Notes: generated by a model not told the origin, from the sequence alone. A stretch of DNA of 64,000 nucleotides from Candidatus Zipacnadia bacterium (GCA_029821735.1 JALGSU010000002.1:310001-374000); one strand, 5' to 3'. Counted from the stretch's first letter, positions 25,663 to 34,926 are shown. Numbers and translations are program-made.

Positions 25663-28560
25663 ATGAGAGTCACTTCCGCACTGCTATTGCTGCTCTTCGC
25701 CTGCTTGGCGACCTCTGACGCCCAGGAGATGCTCACCAATCCCACTCTACAGCCCGACGAAGCAGGTGAAGCCCCGGAGGGCTGGCGCTTCCAGGCTTTC
25801 CGCACTGCCGGCGAGGGAATTTTCGTGGCCGATGGCGGGCAAGATGGTTCGCCAGCCGCTGGCGTCATCGCCGCCGTCGCGGAGGACCGTGGCTGCTGGG
25901 TTCAGAACGTATCACTTGCGGAGGGACGGCAGTTGCTGGTCTCGGGCGTATACCGGACCGACAACATGACCGGCGGCCCGACCAACATGCTGCGCCTCAC
26001 CTGGCTGCGCCAGGTCAAGGGCTGGGACTACATCAGCGACTCGTGGGCTCAGCTTGCGCCAGCCGACGATTGGACGGAGTTCTCCGCACTCCTTACCGCA
26101 CCGGACGAAGCGAAAGAGGTGGCCATTGAGTTGTTCAACTTCTTCCGTCCCGGCACGATGTGGTGGAGCGAGGCACATCTGCGAGAAGCCACGAGCGAGG
26201 AGGTCATGACGATGGCCGCCGAGGTGCTGGACCGCGAGCCCAACAGCGGCGAAGTGGCGTACGAACCGGTCGATGGCGAGGTAACGGCGGTCAATCCGCC
26301 GCCCTTCGTGTGGCTCCCCGTGGACGGGCACGATCGATACGTCGTTCAGTACGCTCCGAATGGTGACTTCGACGGCCCCGAATGCGTAACCGTCGAGGAC
26401 GTACCCATGACGGTCCACACACCGCACGATACGCTCACACCGGGCGCTTGGGCTTGGCGCTATGGCTTCAGTGCCGGTACGGACCTGATCATGGGGCGGT
26501 CGCGGAACTTCACCATACCCGAAAATGCGCAGCCCTTCCCCCTCCCGCGCATCGACGAAGTCATGGCACGGATCTCGGACGCGCACCCGCGTGTCTACTT
26601 CACCGCTGACAAGCTCGGCGCCCTGCGCGATCAAGTCAAGAACGATCCCACCTACGCCGCTCAGGCACATGACATCATCAGGCGTGCGGAGAGCAAGATA
26701 GGCGAAGACCTCTACCCGGAACCTGAGTTCCTGCCGACCGATGGCCAGGAGCGCGGGAAGGCGTACCTTCAGTCATTCAGGACCATGCGGCCATTCACCG
26801 GAGGTATGGACACCTGTGCCAAGGCCTACATCCTGACGGGCGACGAGCGGTTCGGACAGGAGGCGCGGCGCCGCTTGCTTCACTTCATGACGTGGGACCC
26901 CGATGGCGCGACCAGCGTGTCGAGCAATGATGAGGCCGCCATGGACCTGGTGATGCGCTGCCCGCGCACCTACGACTGGATCCATGACCTGCTCAGCGAC
27001 GAGGAACGCGAGTTGTGTCGGCGCGTCATCGGCCACCGCCTCGAGCAGGTCAACCAGATGCACAGGCGGATGCCATTCGACAGTCGCCCCTACTCCAGTC
27101 ATCCGGGACGCATGATCGGTTTCGTGCTCGAGGGCGCTGTAGTGTTCGCGCACGAGATCCCCGAAGCGAAGGAATGGCTGGACTACACGCTCCGGCTCAT
27201 GTGGTCGGTTTACCCCGCCTGGGGAAACCCCGACGGAGGCTGGGCCGAGGGCGCGAGCTACTGGACATACTACATGAGCTATCTTGTGCCTGTGGTCATG
27301 CTCATGGAGGACCTCGGCGTGCCCTACAGCGACCTGCCTTACCTGCACAACACCGGCTGGTTCGGCCTCTACGCAGCTCCTGCTGGCGGCAGGATGAGGC
27401 CGTTTGGGGACGGACATGAGGGCTCGGTCGACGGAGGCCAGGGAACATTGCTCTACCGACTTTCCACCTTGTATCAAAACAGCTACTGGCGGTGGTATGC
27501 AGAGCAACTCGGGTCAGGCCCCGGCAGCGGCGTCGGGCAGTTCCAGGCATTCGACCCGGCGTTGGAGCCACGACCGCCCGTTGACATCCCGCAGGCCCGG
27601 GCGTTCCCCGCAGTCGGCATCGTTGCCATGCACTCGGACCTGGCCGATCCCGCTGGCAACACGTACCTGTTGATGCGCTCAAGTCCCTACGGATCGGTGA
27701 GTCACTCGCACGCTTCCCAGAACGCGATCGCTGTCCAGGCATACGGTGAGCCCCTCGCCATAAGCTCTGGTTACTACCAGCGCTACGGAAGCCCGCACCA
27801 CGCGGGGTGGACATGGGAGACACGCGCACACAACTCGGTTCTCGTCGACGGTGAGGGCCAGGTGAAGCGCAGCACCGGGGCGCGCGGACAGATCACGACT
27901 TTCGACGATACGGACCGTTACTGCTACACGGTCGGCGATGCAACCGAGGCGTACGGTGGTCGCCTCAAGAAGTTCCTGCGGCGCGTGCTTTTCCTGCGCC
28001 CCGACTGCTTCGTCATCTGCGACGAGCTGGAGAGCGCAACCGCATCCACCTACGAGTGGCTGCTGCACGCGTGGCAAGAGATAGAACTGGACCAGCCCTC
28101 GCAGTCGGTCACGATCGCTCGTGGCGAAGCGCGCCTGACGACCCAACTGCTCGCGCCGGACGGACTGCGCTTCACTCAGACGGAGGGCTTCGACATCGCC
28201 CCTGAGAAAGCTGACTCGCCCACGCAATACCACTTCACCGCACAGACGAGCGGCGCATCTCAGGCCGAGACATTCATCTCCGTGCTCTCCACCTGGCAGA
28301 CTGACAATGCCGGGCGCGTCCCTGTATCAGAACTGATCGAGGCCGAAGGGGGACGCGCCGTCCGCCTCACGTGGCCCAATGGCAGCGCGACAGTCCTCTG
28401 GCGTCTCGGCGATGCCACCCGAGTGAGTGCGGGCGAACTGAGCACCGACGCTGAGGTGGCTGCCGTCAGCACGGACGCCCAGGGCAACGTCACTTCGATC
28501 TACGCGTATGGCGGGGAGAGTGTGCGCATTGCCGGTGAGGTGCATCAAGCGGGTGACTAA
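25663..28560 (+). CDS. secreted heparinase II/III-like (DUF4962) polysaccharide lyase
   Basis: The 965-residue protein has a signal peptide (1-20), a beta-sandwich (EMLTNPTLQPDE to HLREA, about 22-180) and a DUF4962-type segment (VNPPPFVWLPVDGHDRYVVQY). An (alpha/alpha) toroid follows (HPRVYFTADKLGALRDQVK to about 650), then a heparinase II/III-type beta domain. In the toroid, YSSHPGRMIGFVLEGAVVFA and WAEGASYWTYYMSYL are typical, and the beta domain has SVSHSHASQNAIAVQAYGE and AHNSVLVDGEGQ, the His/Tyr/Asn region that neutralises and abstracts protons in uronate lyases. It should cleave an acidic polysaccharide by elimination. ATG at 25663 follows GGAG by 9 bases. It stands alone between two shorter intergenic regions. 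Confidence 0.85.
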   Translation: MRVTSALLLLLFACLATSDAQEMLTNPTLQPDEAGEAPEGWRFQAFRTAGEGIFVADGGQDGSPAAGVIAAVAEDRGCWVQNVSLAEGRQLLVSGVYRTDNMTGGPTNMLRLTWLRQVKGWDYISDSWAQLAPADDWTEFSALLTAPDEAKEVAIELFNFFRPGTMWWSEAHLREATSEEVMTMAAEVLDREPNSGEVAYEPVDGEVTAVNPPPFVWLPVDGHDRYVVQYAPNGDFDGPECVTVEDVPMTVHTPHDTLTPGAWAWRYGFSAGTDLIMGRSRNFTIPENAQPFPLPRIDEVMARISDAHPRVYFTADKLGALRDQVKNDPTYAAQAHDIIRRAESKIGEDLYPEPEFLPTDGQERGKAYLQSFRTMRPFTGGMDTCAKAYILTGDERFGQEARRRLLHFMTWDPDGATSVSSNDEAAMDLVMRCPRTYDWIHDLLSDEERELCRRVIGHRLEQVNQMHRRMPFDSRPYSSHPGRMIGFVLEGAVVFAHEIPEAKEWLDYTLRLMWSVYPAWGNPDGGWAEGASYWTYYMSYLVPVVMLMEDLGVPYSDLPYLHNTGWFGLYAAPAGGRMRPFGDGHEGSVDGGQGTLLYRLSTLYQNSYWRWYAEQLGSGPGSGVGQFQAFDPALEPRPPVDIPQARAFPAVGIVAMHSDLADPAGNTYLLMRSSPYGSVSHSHASQNAIAVQAYGEPLAISSGYYQRYGSPHHAGWTWETRAHNSVLVDGEGQVKRSTGARGQITTFDDTDRYCYTVGDATEAYGGRLKKFLRRVLFLRPDCFVICDELESATASTYEWLLHAWQEIELDQPSQSVTIARGEARLTTQLLAPDGLRFTQTEGFDIAPEKADSPTQYHFTAQTSGASQAETFISVLSTWQTDNAGRVPVSELIEAEGGRAVRLTWPNGSATVLWRLGDATRVSAGELSTDAEVAAVSTDAQGNVTSIYAYGGESVRIAGEVHQAGD

Positions 28561-28605
28561 CGACCAGCAACCCGGTTCGTCGCGCAGGAAGGGACAGGTC
28601 CCGGT

Positions 28606-29400
28606 ATGAAATGCGTCTATCACCCTACGCTGGATGCGACGGGCCAGTGTCCGCGATGTGGGAGACCCTTGTGCGCCACATGTATGCAGGGGGCTCAGGC
28701 CACGGGCGGCTGCGGCGAGTGCCTTCGTGCGCAACCTGCCGCCAGTGGCGGTCCGGCAATCGGCACCATCGTCATAGTCGGTTGCCTCGTGCTTGTGCTT
28801 CTCATCGCGATTCTCGGAGTGGGCGGCTACGTCTACTACAAGAGATCGGCGAGAGATCAGATCACCCCGCCAGAGCCGATCGAGACCCCCCCAGTGCCGG
28901 TGACTGACCCCAGCGACACTGATCCTTCCGCAGCGATCGAGCCTGGTGAAGAGGCGGTGGCGGTGTGGGTGGCTGGGCGTTCCGATCTTACGGGATACGT
29001 CTGGAAGGTCAGTGAGGCCAACGAGGGATGGACCGAGGTCAGGATACTCGTGGGACCGCCAAACAGCGAGTGGCTCGACTGGGTCGACCTGGTGTGGTCG
29101 GCTTCGGGCATGTTGTATGTGCGTGCCGATGATGGCCCTGTTGAGTTGGACGTTCCCGACGACACAGGCCGGACGCAGCCGACCGAGGACCTGGCGAAAG
29201 AAGCGGCCCTTGCCCATATTGACCAGCCCGGCTGGCTCACCAAAGTCACCGACCACTCTGGGGACTGGAGCACAGCGACGCTCTGGGTTGGGCCACCCGC
29301 GTCCGAATGGGTCTATCGGGTGCGGATGCGCTGGGACTCGGGGGCGGAGGGTTACGCGATTGAGGCAGTCGAGCCGATCGACTATCCCGGCATGGAATGA
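28606..29400 (+). CDS. B-box-type zinc finger membrane protein with a duplicated outer domain
   Basis: The 264-residue protein begins with a zinc-binding module: CVYHPTLDATGQCPRCG then LCATCMQ and GCGECL (residues 3-41), like the B-box/C-x2-H-x8-C-x2-C arrangement. One membrane helix follows (IGTIVIVGCLVLVLLIAILG, about 52-71), then a Pro-rich linker and two related domains of about 55 residues (about 115-160 and about 195-250). Both contain VGPP, S, E, W in the same order (LVGPPNSEWLDWV; WVGPPASEWVYRV). The repeat has no known function. The gene lies 45 bases after the heparinase-like gene, so co-expression with secreted enzymes is likely. The zinc domain would be cytoplasmic and the repeats outside. 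Confidence 0.65.
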   Translation: MKCVYHPTLDATGQCPRCGRPLCATCMQGAQATGGCGECLRAQPAASGGPAIGTIVIVGCLVLVLLIAILGVGGYVYYKRSARDQITPPEPIETPPVPVTDPSDTDPSAAIEPGEEAVAVWVAGRSDLTGYVWKVSEANEGWTEVRILVGPPNSEWLDWVDLVWSASGMLYVRADDGPVELDVPDDTGRTQPTEDLAKEAALAHIDQPGWLTKVTDHSGDWSTATLWVGPPASEWVYRVRMRWDSGAEGYAIEAVEPIDYPGME

Positions 29401-29429
29401 GCGGCGATCGTGATGACGCGGGCCCGTCT

Positions 29430-30356
29430 TCAGTCGGGGAGGGTCAGCAGCAGCGGGCGTTCCTCATCACGCGCAATACTCGCGTCAGCCGCGACAATCC
29501 CGTCCACCTCCCGCACTTCCTGACGGTGGCGATGGCCGAAAATGGCCACCCTCAGATTCTCGGCTTCGCGAAGGGCCTCACCCATACGCGCACTGCCCAG
29601 GTAGGCTCTGGCCATCGCACGCTTGACTTCGTGGCTATCGTCCTCGGCAAACTCCGCGAAAGGCACGAAGTGGGTAACGCCCACGACCCGGTTGGCCTTG
29701 CCTGCGACCTCGGCGATCTGTGAGCGGATCTTCTCCACGAAGTACTCGGTCATCTCCTCATCCGACCGACCCCAGTCGATGTAGATGCCGTCGTTCCACA
29801 CCGCCGCATGGGTGCCGCCCGCCACCTGCCACACCATTCCCTTGTGCGCATAGTCACTCGCCTGCAGCTGGTCCCACGACATCTCGCCGCGATCGGGCAC
29901 TGCCCGGAAGCTGGCGACAGCGTCCGCCTTGTAGGAGACACCTACGGGTGTGACGCGCACGTCTGCCACCGGCTCAGCAGACTGCCGGGAACTGTAGTCA
30001 TACCAGCCCATGCCGCCAACGAAGGCAACGTCATCGACAATGAGAGGGCCACCATCGACATAGTGAAATCCCTGCTCGGCTGCGGCATCGGCGATGGCCC
30101 CCTCATATCTGGTCCAGGTCTCGAAAGGAGGCCCCCCAATCCACAGGTCATGATTGCCGGCAACCATGATCTTCGGGCCGGTGAACTCAGCGAAGAGCCC
30201 GAGTACCTCCGCGAGCTCCCCCACTCCCCCCGCGACGAAGTCGCCCGCCAGCACCATCACATCTGCTCCCGCTCGACACATGGCAGTCGCCATCGCCCGA
30301 CACCGGTCTCGGGTTCGTCTGCTGTAGTGCAGATCCGACGCTGCCACGATCTTCAC
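29430..30356 (-). CDS. calcineurin-like metallophosphoesterase
   Basis: The 308-residue protein holds all metallophosphoesterase signatures in order: ASDLHYS (residues 6-12), VLAGDFV (about 35-41), AGNHDLW (about 66-72), GVTHFVP (about 224-230) and IFGHRHR (about 273-279). These bind a di-metal centre that hydrolyses phosphoesters. No signal peptide is seen, so a cytoplasmic role is likely; natural substrate unknown. The GTG start at 30356 overlaps the TGA of the upstream secreted protein (GTGA), so they are coupled. It is convergent with the zinc-finger membrane protein gene. Confidence 0.92.
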   Translation of the reverse strand: MKIVAASDLHYSRRTRDRCRAMATAMCRAGADVMVLAGDFVAGGVGELAEVLGLFAEFTGPKIMVAGNHDLWIGGPPFETWTRYEGAIADAAAEQGFHYVDGGPLIVDDVAFVGGMGWYDYSSRQSAEPVADVRVTPVGVSYKADAVASFRAVPDRGEMSWDQLQASDYAHKGMVWQVAGGTHAAVWNDGIYIDWGRSDEEMTEYFVEKIRSQIAEVAGKANRVVGVTHFVPFAEFAEDDSHEVKRAMARAYLGSARMGEALREAENLRVAIFGHRHRQEVREVDGIVAADASIARDEERPLLLTLPD

Positions 30357-31216
30357 TCGGCGACCAACTCCATGGCTTTCTGGCAGGCCGTCTGCCGCCA
30401 GACATCAGGTGACGCATGGAAGCAGGTGACCACAACGTGCGCCTCGAGCGACCGTCCCTGTTCCCACACCTCGCCATCGGGTGGCATGCTCACATACAAC
30501 TTGTGGTAGCGATCCTGGTCCCAGTACCCGGTGAGCACACTGGTGTCTTCAGGGCGTGTGAGATGGCGGAGCAAGAACACAGTCTCGTGGTCCGGCAGGT
30601 TGGCAGCCGTCCACTGCAATTGCTCATGCAGATCCAGCTTCTTGCTGCCGCTGAATTCGCCACGCATCTCCTGGTTGTCCCAGGTGATCGCGAGCCACTC
30701 GGTCGTGTCCGCGGTCACACAGTGCATGAAGGGATAGACCGTGGTAACGGTGACATCTTCCGTCGCCGTCAAGGTAACACGCTCGGTGATTGTCTCGTTC
30801 TCGAATACGTATTCGGCCTCAAGCCGCACCTTATCGAGCATCGAGACTTTGTGGAGCACCGCCCTCTCACAGGCGTAGGCGGCCCCATCCTCCAAGGGCA
30901 CGTCCTCACCATCAACGGTCAGCGTGACTTCCTCGATGACTTCCACGCCGCCTTGCGTGTGGCCAGTACCTACCCAGCCGCCGATGGCGGGAATACTGAT
31001 GACTGTGCCGTAGGCTCCGGTAGGCGCGGCCATCTCCACGCCGCGGTAGCGCAATCGTTGCAGGTTCCACAAGTGCGCCCGCTGCAGTTCAGCACTGAGC
31101 ATGCCGGTCCGGATGGTCACCACGCCGGGCTGGGGAAGCTCCGCCGCTGGCGCGACCGTTGCGGCAAAGCTAGCCGCCATGCTTGCGAATGCCATGATCA
31201 TAGCGCATCTCGGCAC
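30353..31216 (-). CDS. exported beta-rich protein of unknown function
   Basis: This 287-residue protein has a signal peptide (SMAASFAATVAPAAE, about residues 12-26) and a beta-sandwich-like body with many alternating hydrophobics, including TGAYGTVISIPAIGGWVGTGH, EVTLTVDGEDVPLEDG and ERVTLTATEDVTVTTVYPF. The look is that of mutarotase-like or carbohydrate-binding beta-sandwiches, but no catalytic motif stands out. The frame begins with GTG at 31216; ATG codons at 31201 and 31195 may be the true start. Its stop overlaps the metallophosphoesterase start, and it lies 50 bases after the secreted protein at 31267. Confidence 0.55.
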   Translation of the reverse strand: MPRCAMIMAFASMAASFAATVAPAAELPQPGVVTIRTGMLSAELQRAHLWNLQRLRYRGVEMAAPTGAYGTVISIPAIGGWVGTGHTQGGVEVIEEVTLTVDGEDVPLEDGAAYACERAVLHKVSMLDKVRLEAEYVFENETITERVTLTATEDVTVTTVYPFMHCVTADTTEWLAITWDNQEMRGEFSGSKKLDLHEQLQWTAANLPDHETVFLLRHLTRPEDTSVLTGYWDQDRYHKLYVSMPPDGEVWEQGRSLEAHVVVTCFHASPDVWRQTACQKAMELVAE

Positions 31217-31266
31217 GAGTCACACCGCCTTCGGATGGGGTTTGGGAGAAGTGGGCCAGCAGTTCT

Positions 31267-32229
31267 TCAGCGTTGCTGCCAGAGACGCGCCAAGCGTGAC
31301 ATTGCAGTCTCGAACTGGGTGATGGCCGTCTCTGCGAGCCGCTTCGCAGTCGTCGCGGCCGACGTCTCTTGCCGGTCCTCCCAGGGCAGGGCCGCCTGCT
31401 GTTCGTCCTCGACGGGCCTCAGGCTGAAGCTGCTGAGGACCTTCAGGGGCATATCGCCCATGCCACCCATGTTCGCCAGACAGGACAGGACCATACTGCC
31501 GTCAGCTTCCGCCACAAAGCCCGTCCGCATGTCTACGGTGCGCGTCATCTCCTCGAACGTCAACACCGGCTCCTTTACCGTGATTTCGCCGGCTCCCATC
31601 GGGTTGCCGGTGGTGAAATCAGGCAGCTTCGCTTCGATGCTGCTCTTGATGGTGAGCGTGTCAACACCAATTCCCTCGATGTGCGAGGTGGTGGTAATGG
31701 CGACGATGCCCACTCCTGGGGCCTCGACCTCGCTGGAAGCGACCCATTCCTCGCCCAAGCCTATCGCTTCCGCTGGCAGTTCAGCAACGCCCGCCAGGAG
31801 ACCGAGCAGCTGAATCGGTATGCCACCGCTAGCCAGGAGGTCAAACTCCATCTCGCCATCCCCAGCGGCCACCGCTCGGCCCAACGCGTCTATCTCCAAC
31901 TGAACAGGTTCCAGTCCGTCCTTCACACTCTCCTCGCCCATGAACTCAGAGGTGAGTTGGCCGAAGCTCATCTGGACAGTCGCTACATCTTCCTCGCCGA
32001 CCGCCAGCACCTCGAGGGCCACGTCTGCGTTTACACTGCCAGTCGCCGCCACGGGAAGCCCCCCGCCCATCTCCAGCCCCTCGATCTTGGCAGCGAGATG
32101 GTTCTGAACCATGGCGCCGACCTCGAACTCATAGCCAAGCTGCATGTCCATATGGAGACCTGCACACAAGCCCATAGCGCTGCCGCCCAACAGACCGAAC
32201 ACTACCAGAACTGCTCCGAGCCTACTCAT
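31267..32229 (-). CDS. secreted DUF6263-like protein of unknown function
   Basis: The 320-residue protein has a signal peptide (LGAVLVVFGLLGGSAMGLCA, residues 4-23). The body has the layout of DUF6263-type secreted proteins: a first strand LGYEFEVGAMVQ, a central segment LGRAVAAGDGEMEFDLL and LGEEWVASSEVE, then VDMRTGFVAEADGSMVLSC near the C-terminus. Its role in the family is unknown; a lipoprotein-like or outer-surface stabilising role is only a guess. It opens a minus-strand unit with the next two genes (50-base gap, then an overlap). A GGAGG lies 11 bases before the ATG. Confidence 0.5.
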   Translation of the reverse strand: MSRLGAVLVVFGLLGGSAMGLCAGLHMDMQLGYEFEVGAMVQNHLAAKIEGLEMGGGLPVAATGSVNADVALEVLAVGEEDVATVQMSFGQLTSEFMGEESVKDGLEPVQLEIDALGRAVAAGDGEMEFDLLASGGIPIQLLGLLAGVAELPAEAIGLGEEWVASSEVEAPGVGIVAITTTSHIEGIGVDTLTIKSSIEAKLPDFTTGNPMGAGEITVKEPVLTFEEMTRTVDMRTGFVAEADGSMVLSCLANMGGMGDMPLKVLSSFSLRPVEDEQQAALPWEDRQETSAATTAKRLAETAITQFETAMSRLARLWQQR

Positions 32230-32445
32230 TGCTTAGCTGGCCTCCACTTACGAGAGCTACCGGATTACACTGCTGATAGACGGTGCGCAACCCGTTTCGG
32301 TTCCAGCAACCGTTGCAGCCTTCCCGCTTGCATCGCCATTACCTTCCTAGGCAACCTTTGCGCCATCGTGAGCAGGTCTCCGCGGCCCCCGCGCGAACAC
32401 TATGGCGGCGTGCATCACCGGAGGGCGCATGAGGGACTGATAGCC

Positions 32446-32946
32446 ATGCTGGGCGCCATAATCGCAGTCGAGGGAACGGCATCGGTGAGCGCCGGGCATA
32501 TCGAGCTTCTCACGAAGATGCTCGCCACGCTGACAGACGAAGTGCTTCTGCTGGGCGGTACAGAAGTCGGCAGCGAGCATCAGCCGGTGGCGGTGCCACG
32601 ACGCATCGGCGAACTCGGAGCCGTCGCCGCGGCACTGAGTCACGCAGGTGCAGACCATCTGCTCGTCATCGCGGCCGACATCAGACACCCAAGCCTCGAC
32701 CTGCTGCGCTACCTGTCCATGGTGCGCGCCGGACATGAAGCGGTCGTCCCCGAAGGGCCCGACGGCGTTCAGCCACTTCTGGCCGTCTACCATGCCAGAC
32801 TTGCGGGCCGCGCTCAGGCTCTGGCAAGCACTGGCGAGCGCGAGATGCAGGCACTGCTCGAAGACGCTCGCGTGCGTCGGGTCGGTGTCGACGAGGTCGC
32901 CAAGTTCGGGAGCCCGCGCACACTGCTCGAACGCGGCCCAATATAG
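32446..32946 (+). CDS. MobA-like nucleotidyltransferase with a changed N-terminal signature
   Basis: The 166-residue protein follows the MobA/GT-A topology: a first strand LGAIIAV, a middle motif RIGELGAVAAALSHAGADHLLVIAADI (about 52-78), which matches the GP-x-x-G...D loop and the metal Asp of MobA, then VVPEGPDGVQPLLAVYHA and a C-terminal helix. The N-terminal LAGGxSxRMG nucleotide signature is missing (here AVEGTASVSAG), so the guanylyltransferase activity is uncertain. If active it would add GMP or CMP to molybdopterin; FdhD at 16815 would make sense with that. ATG at 32446 follows GAGGGA by 9 bases. It lies 37 bases before the fucosidase on the same strand. Confidence 0.6.
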   Translation: MLGAIIAVEGTASVSAGHIELLTKMLATLTDEVLLLGGTEVGSEHQPVAVPRRIGELGAVAAALSHAGADHLLVIAADIRHPSLDLLRYLSMVRAGHEAVVPEGPDGVQPLLAVYHARLAGRAQALASTGEREMQALLEDARVRRVGVDEVAKFGSPRTLLERGPI

Positions 32947-32983
32947 ACGCCACGCCGACGATTACCCCGGAGGGAAGTGCACC

Positions 32984-34288
32984 ATGAAGGACAGCTCAAG
33001 TTCGCCCAAAGACTTCGGCGCCTGGTTCACCGACGCGCGCCTCGGGCTATTCATACATTGGGGCATCTACTCACTGCTCGGCCGCGGCGAGCAAGTTCTT
33101 TTCCGCGAGCATCTGATCCCAAGCGAATACTGCAAGCTGGCTGACGAGTTCACCGCGCCGGCCTTCGACGCCCACGAGTGGGCCCGCATGGCGGCCGATG
33201 CAGGCGTGAGATACATGGTGTTGACCACCAAACACCACGATGGCTACTGCCTTTTCGACAATCCGGACAGTGACTACACGTCCACCAATAGAGCCGCAGG
33301 ACGAGACTTCATCGCCGAATACACTGAGGCCTGCCGAGCTGCGGGCCTGCGCGTCGGGCTCTACTACTCGCTGAACGACTTCACCTGGCCGGTGATGTTC
33401 GACGGTGAGAAGCGGGACCCGGCCGAGTTCGAGCGTCTGATCCATTACACGCATAGCAGTATCGAGACGCTTTGCAGCAACTACGGGCAGATTGACATTC
33501 TGTGGTTCGATGGCATGTGGCCCATCACCGCCGAGGAGTGGCGCTCTGACGAGATCGATGCAATGATCAGGCGTCTGCAGCCGAACGTGATGATCAATGA
33601 TCGCCTGCATGATACGCCAGCCAAGAACCCGGACAGCCCTTTCAACGACGGGCGCCCGGGGTACTTCGATACCTCAGAGAGACGCGTCGTCGGCAGCCCT
33701 ATCGGCAGGGCGTGGGAAGGGTGCGACGTAATGCAGCACCGCTGGTGGGGATATATCAATCATGAGCCTCACTGCAAGAGCCCGGCGGAGCTGATCTTCC
33801 TCCTCGGTGATCTGGCAGGCCGAGGCGGGAACTTCATGCCGAACGTAGGCCCAACCGCTGACGGCCGCTTCCCCGATGACGTGAAACACCAACTCGAAGC
33901 CCTTGGCCGGTTCACCCGCAAAAACGGTGAGGCCCTCTACGGCACACAGGGAGCGACCGGGTTGTTTGAGTGCAGCACCGTTGGCCCGCTGACGCGGCGC
34001 GGCAGCACGCTCTACGTATGGGTGCAGTGGTGGCAGGGGGACACGCTCCACCTTTGCGGGCTGGCGAACGAAGTGCTGAGCGCCAGAGTCCTCGGCGAGG
34101 ACTTCGATGTTCAGGTCGAGCGGCGCGGCGAGCACATCTATCTTGGCGGTCTGCCCACCAATCCGCCCGACCCCATCTGCAGTGTCATCGCTCTGGAGCT
34201 TGACGGCGAGCCCCGCGCCTATTCGTGGTGCGAGCAGAAACTGTGGGGAAGCGATCCCACGGTATACGCCGACTGGGCACGCAGCTAG
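32984..34288 (+). CDS. GH29 alpha-L-fucosidase, likely cytoplasmic
   Basis: A GH29 family fucosidase of 434 residues. GLFIHWGIYSLLG (21-33), the paired His of TTKHHDGYCLFD (81-92), YYSLNDFTWP, and QIDILWFDGMWP (169-180), in which the Asp (about 176) is the expected nucleophile, are all present, then HRWWGYINHE and GGNFMPNVGPTADGRFPDD. It removes terminal L-fucose from glycans. No signal peptide is seen, so it acts on imported oligosaccharides. A C-terminal beta domain follows after about residue 320. ATG at 32984 has GGAGGGAA about 6 bases upstream; the frame before it overlaps the MobA-like gene in another phase. It ends 3 bases before the convergent GNAT gene. Confidence 0.93.
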   Translation: MKDSSSSPKDFGAWFTDARLGLFIHWGIYSLLGRGEQVLFREHLIPSEYCKLADEFTAPAFDAHEWARMAADAGVRYMVLTTKHHDGYCLFDNPDSDYTSTNRAAGRDFIAEYTEACRAAGLRVGLYYSLNDFTWPVMFDGEKRDPAEFERLIHYTHSSIETLCSNYGQIDILWFDGMWPITAEEWRSDEIDAMIRRLQPNVMINDRLHDTPAKNPDSPFNDGRPGYFDTSERRVVGSPIGRAWEGCDVMQHRWWGYINHEPHCKSPAELIFLLGDLAGRGGNFMPNVGPTADGRFPDDVKHQLEALGRFTRKNGEALYGTQGATGLFECSTVGPLTRRGSTLYVWVQWWQGDTLHLCGLANEVLSARVLGEDFDVQVERRGEHIYLGGLPTNPPDPICSVIALELDGEPRAYSWCEQKLWGSDPTVYADWARS

Positions 34289-34291
34289 CGT

Positions 34292-34780
34292 CTACAGGTC
34301 CATGTAGTAGGAGACATGCGGGCGGACCTGCCTGAAACCCACCTTCTCGTAGCCCCGTCGCGCGGGTGCGTGCGTCGGGTCCAGACCGGTGCCAACAGTC
34401 GCGTACTTCATTCCTGCTTCACGCATGCGCCGCAGGGCCTCCTCATACTGACTCGTGCCTATGCCGCGTCCCTGAAACGCCGGGTCCACCGCGTTGTTGC
34501 CGATCTCGCCCACACCATTTTCCCTGAGCACATAGGTCAGGAAGGCCGCCACCAGTCCGTCCACCTCGGTCACTACCATCCACTGCGGCTCGCGGCGAAA
34601 GAAATCCTCGACGCTATCGGCCTTCTTCTCCAATGGTTCACCCGGGTGCTCCCGCTCGTACAGGTCATCGCCCATCTGCTCACGGAAATACGCGTAGATG
34701 GGCGCCCAAGCTGCTTTGGCGATACGGCGTATGTCAGCCACGTCCTTCTCTTCCGCCTGACGGATGGTGGCGTCACTCAT
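34292..34780 (-). CDS. GNAT-family N-acetyltransferase
   Basis: The 162-residue protein is a single GNAT domain: TIRQAEEKDVADIRRIAKAAW at the N-terminus, WMVVTEVDGLVAAFLTYVL, and the acetyl-CoA loop AVDPAFQGRGIGTSQYEEAL with the Q/RxxGxG/A signature, followed by GLDPTHAPARRGYEKVGF. It transfers acetyl from acetyl-CoA to an amine; target unknown. ATG at 34780 follows AAGGAG by 6 bases; the longer frame to 34855 has no support. It is separated from the upstream lipoprotein by a good terminator and faces the fucosidase gene tail to tail. Confidence 0.9.
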   Translation of the reverse strand: MSDATIRQAEEKDVADIRRIAKAAWAPIYAYFREQMGDDLYEREHPGEPLEKKADSVEDFFRREPQWMVVTEVDGLVAAFLTYVLRENGVGEIGNNAVDPAFQGRGIGTSQYEEALRRMREAGMKYATVGTGLDPTHAPARRGYEKVGFRQVRPHVSYYMDL

Positions 34781-34926
34781 GGCCTGCTCCTTACATGTCA
34801 TCGCTTCCACGCCAACTCGATCAGCGGCACCCGAATCCTCAGCGACTCGCCGCATACGTAAGCCGCGGACATCGTGGCCGCTTCGCTCAAGTGTGCTCTG
34901 TGCTCCTCAGTTCGTACCGATCGCCC

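Noticed and set aside
31369-32445. A 525-codon plus-strand frame running opposite the secreted protein at 31267-32229
   Set aside because: Only its last 166 codons (from 32446) look like a protein. The earlier part is the antisense of a gene with a clear signal peptide and has no domain or ribosome site.
34859-34920. A regulatory role for the spacer behind the GNAT gene start
   Set aside because: Apart from the terminator at 34927-34963 no promoter-like pair or operator was visible.
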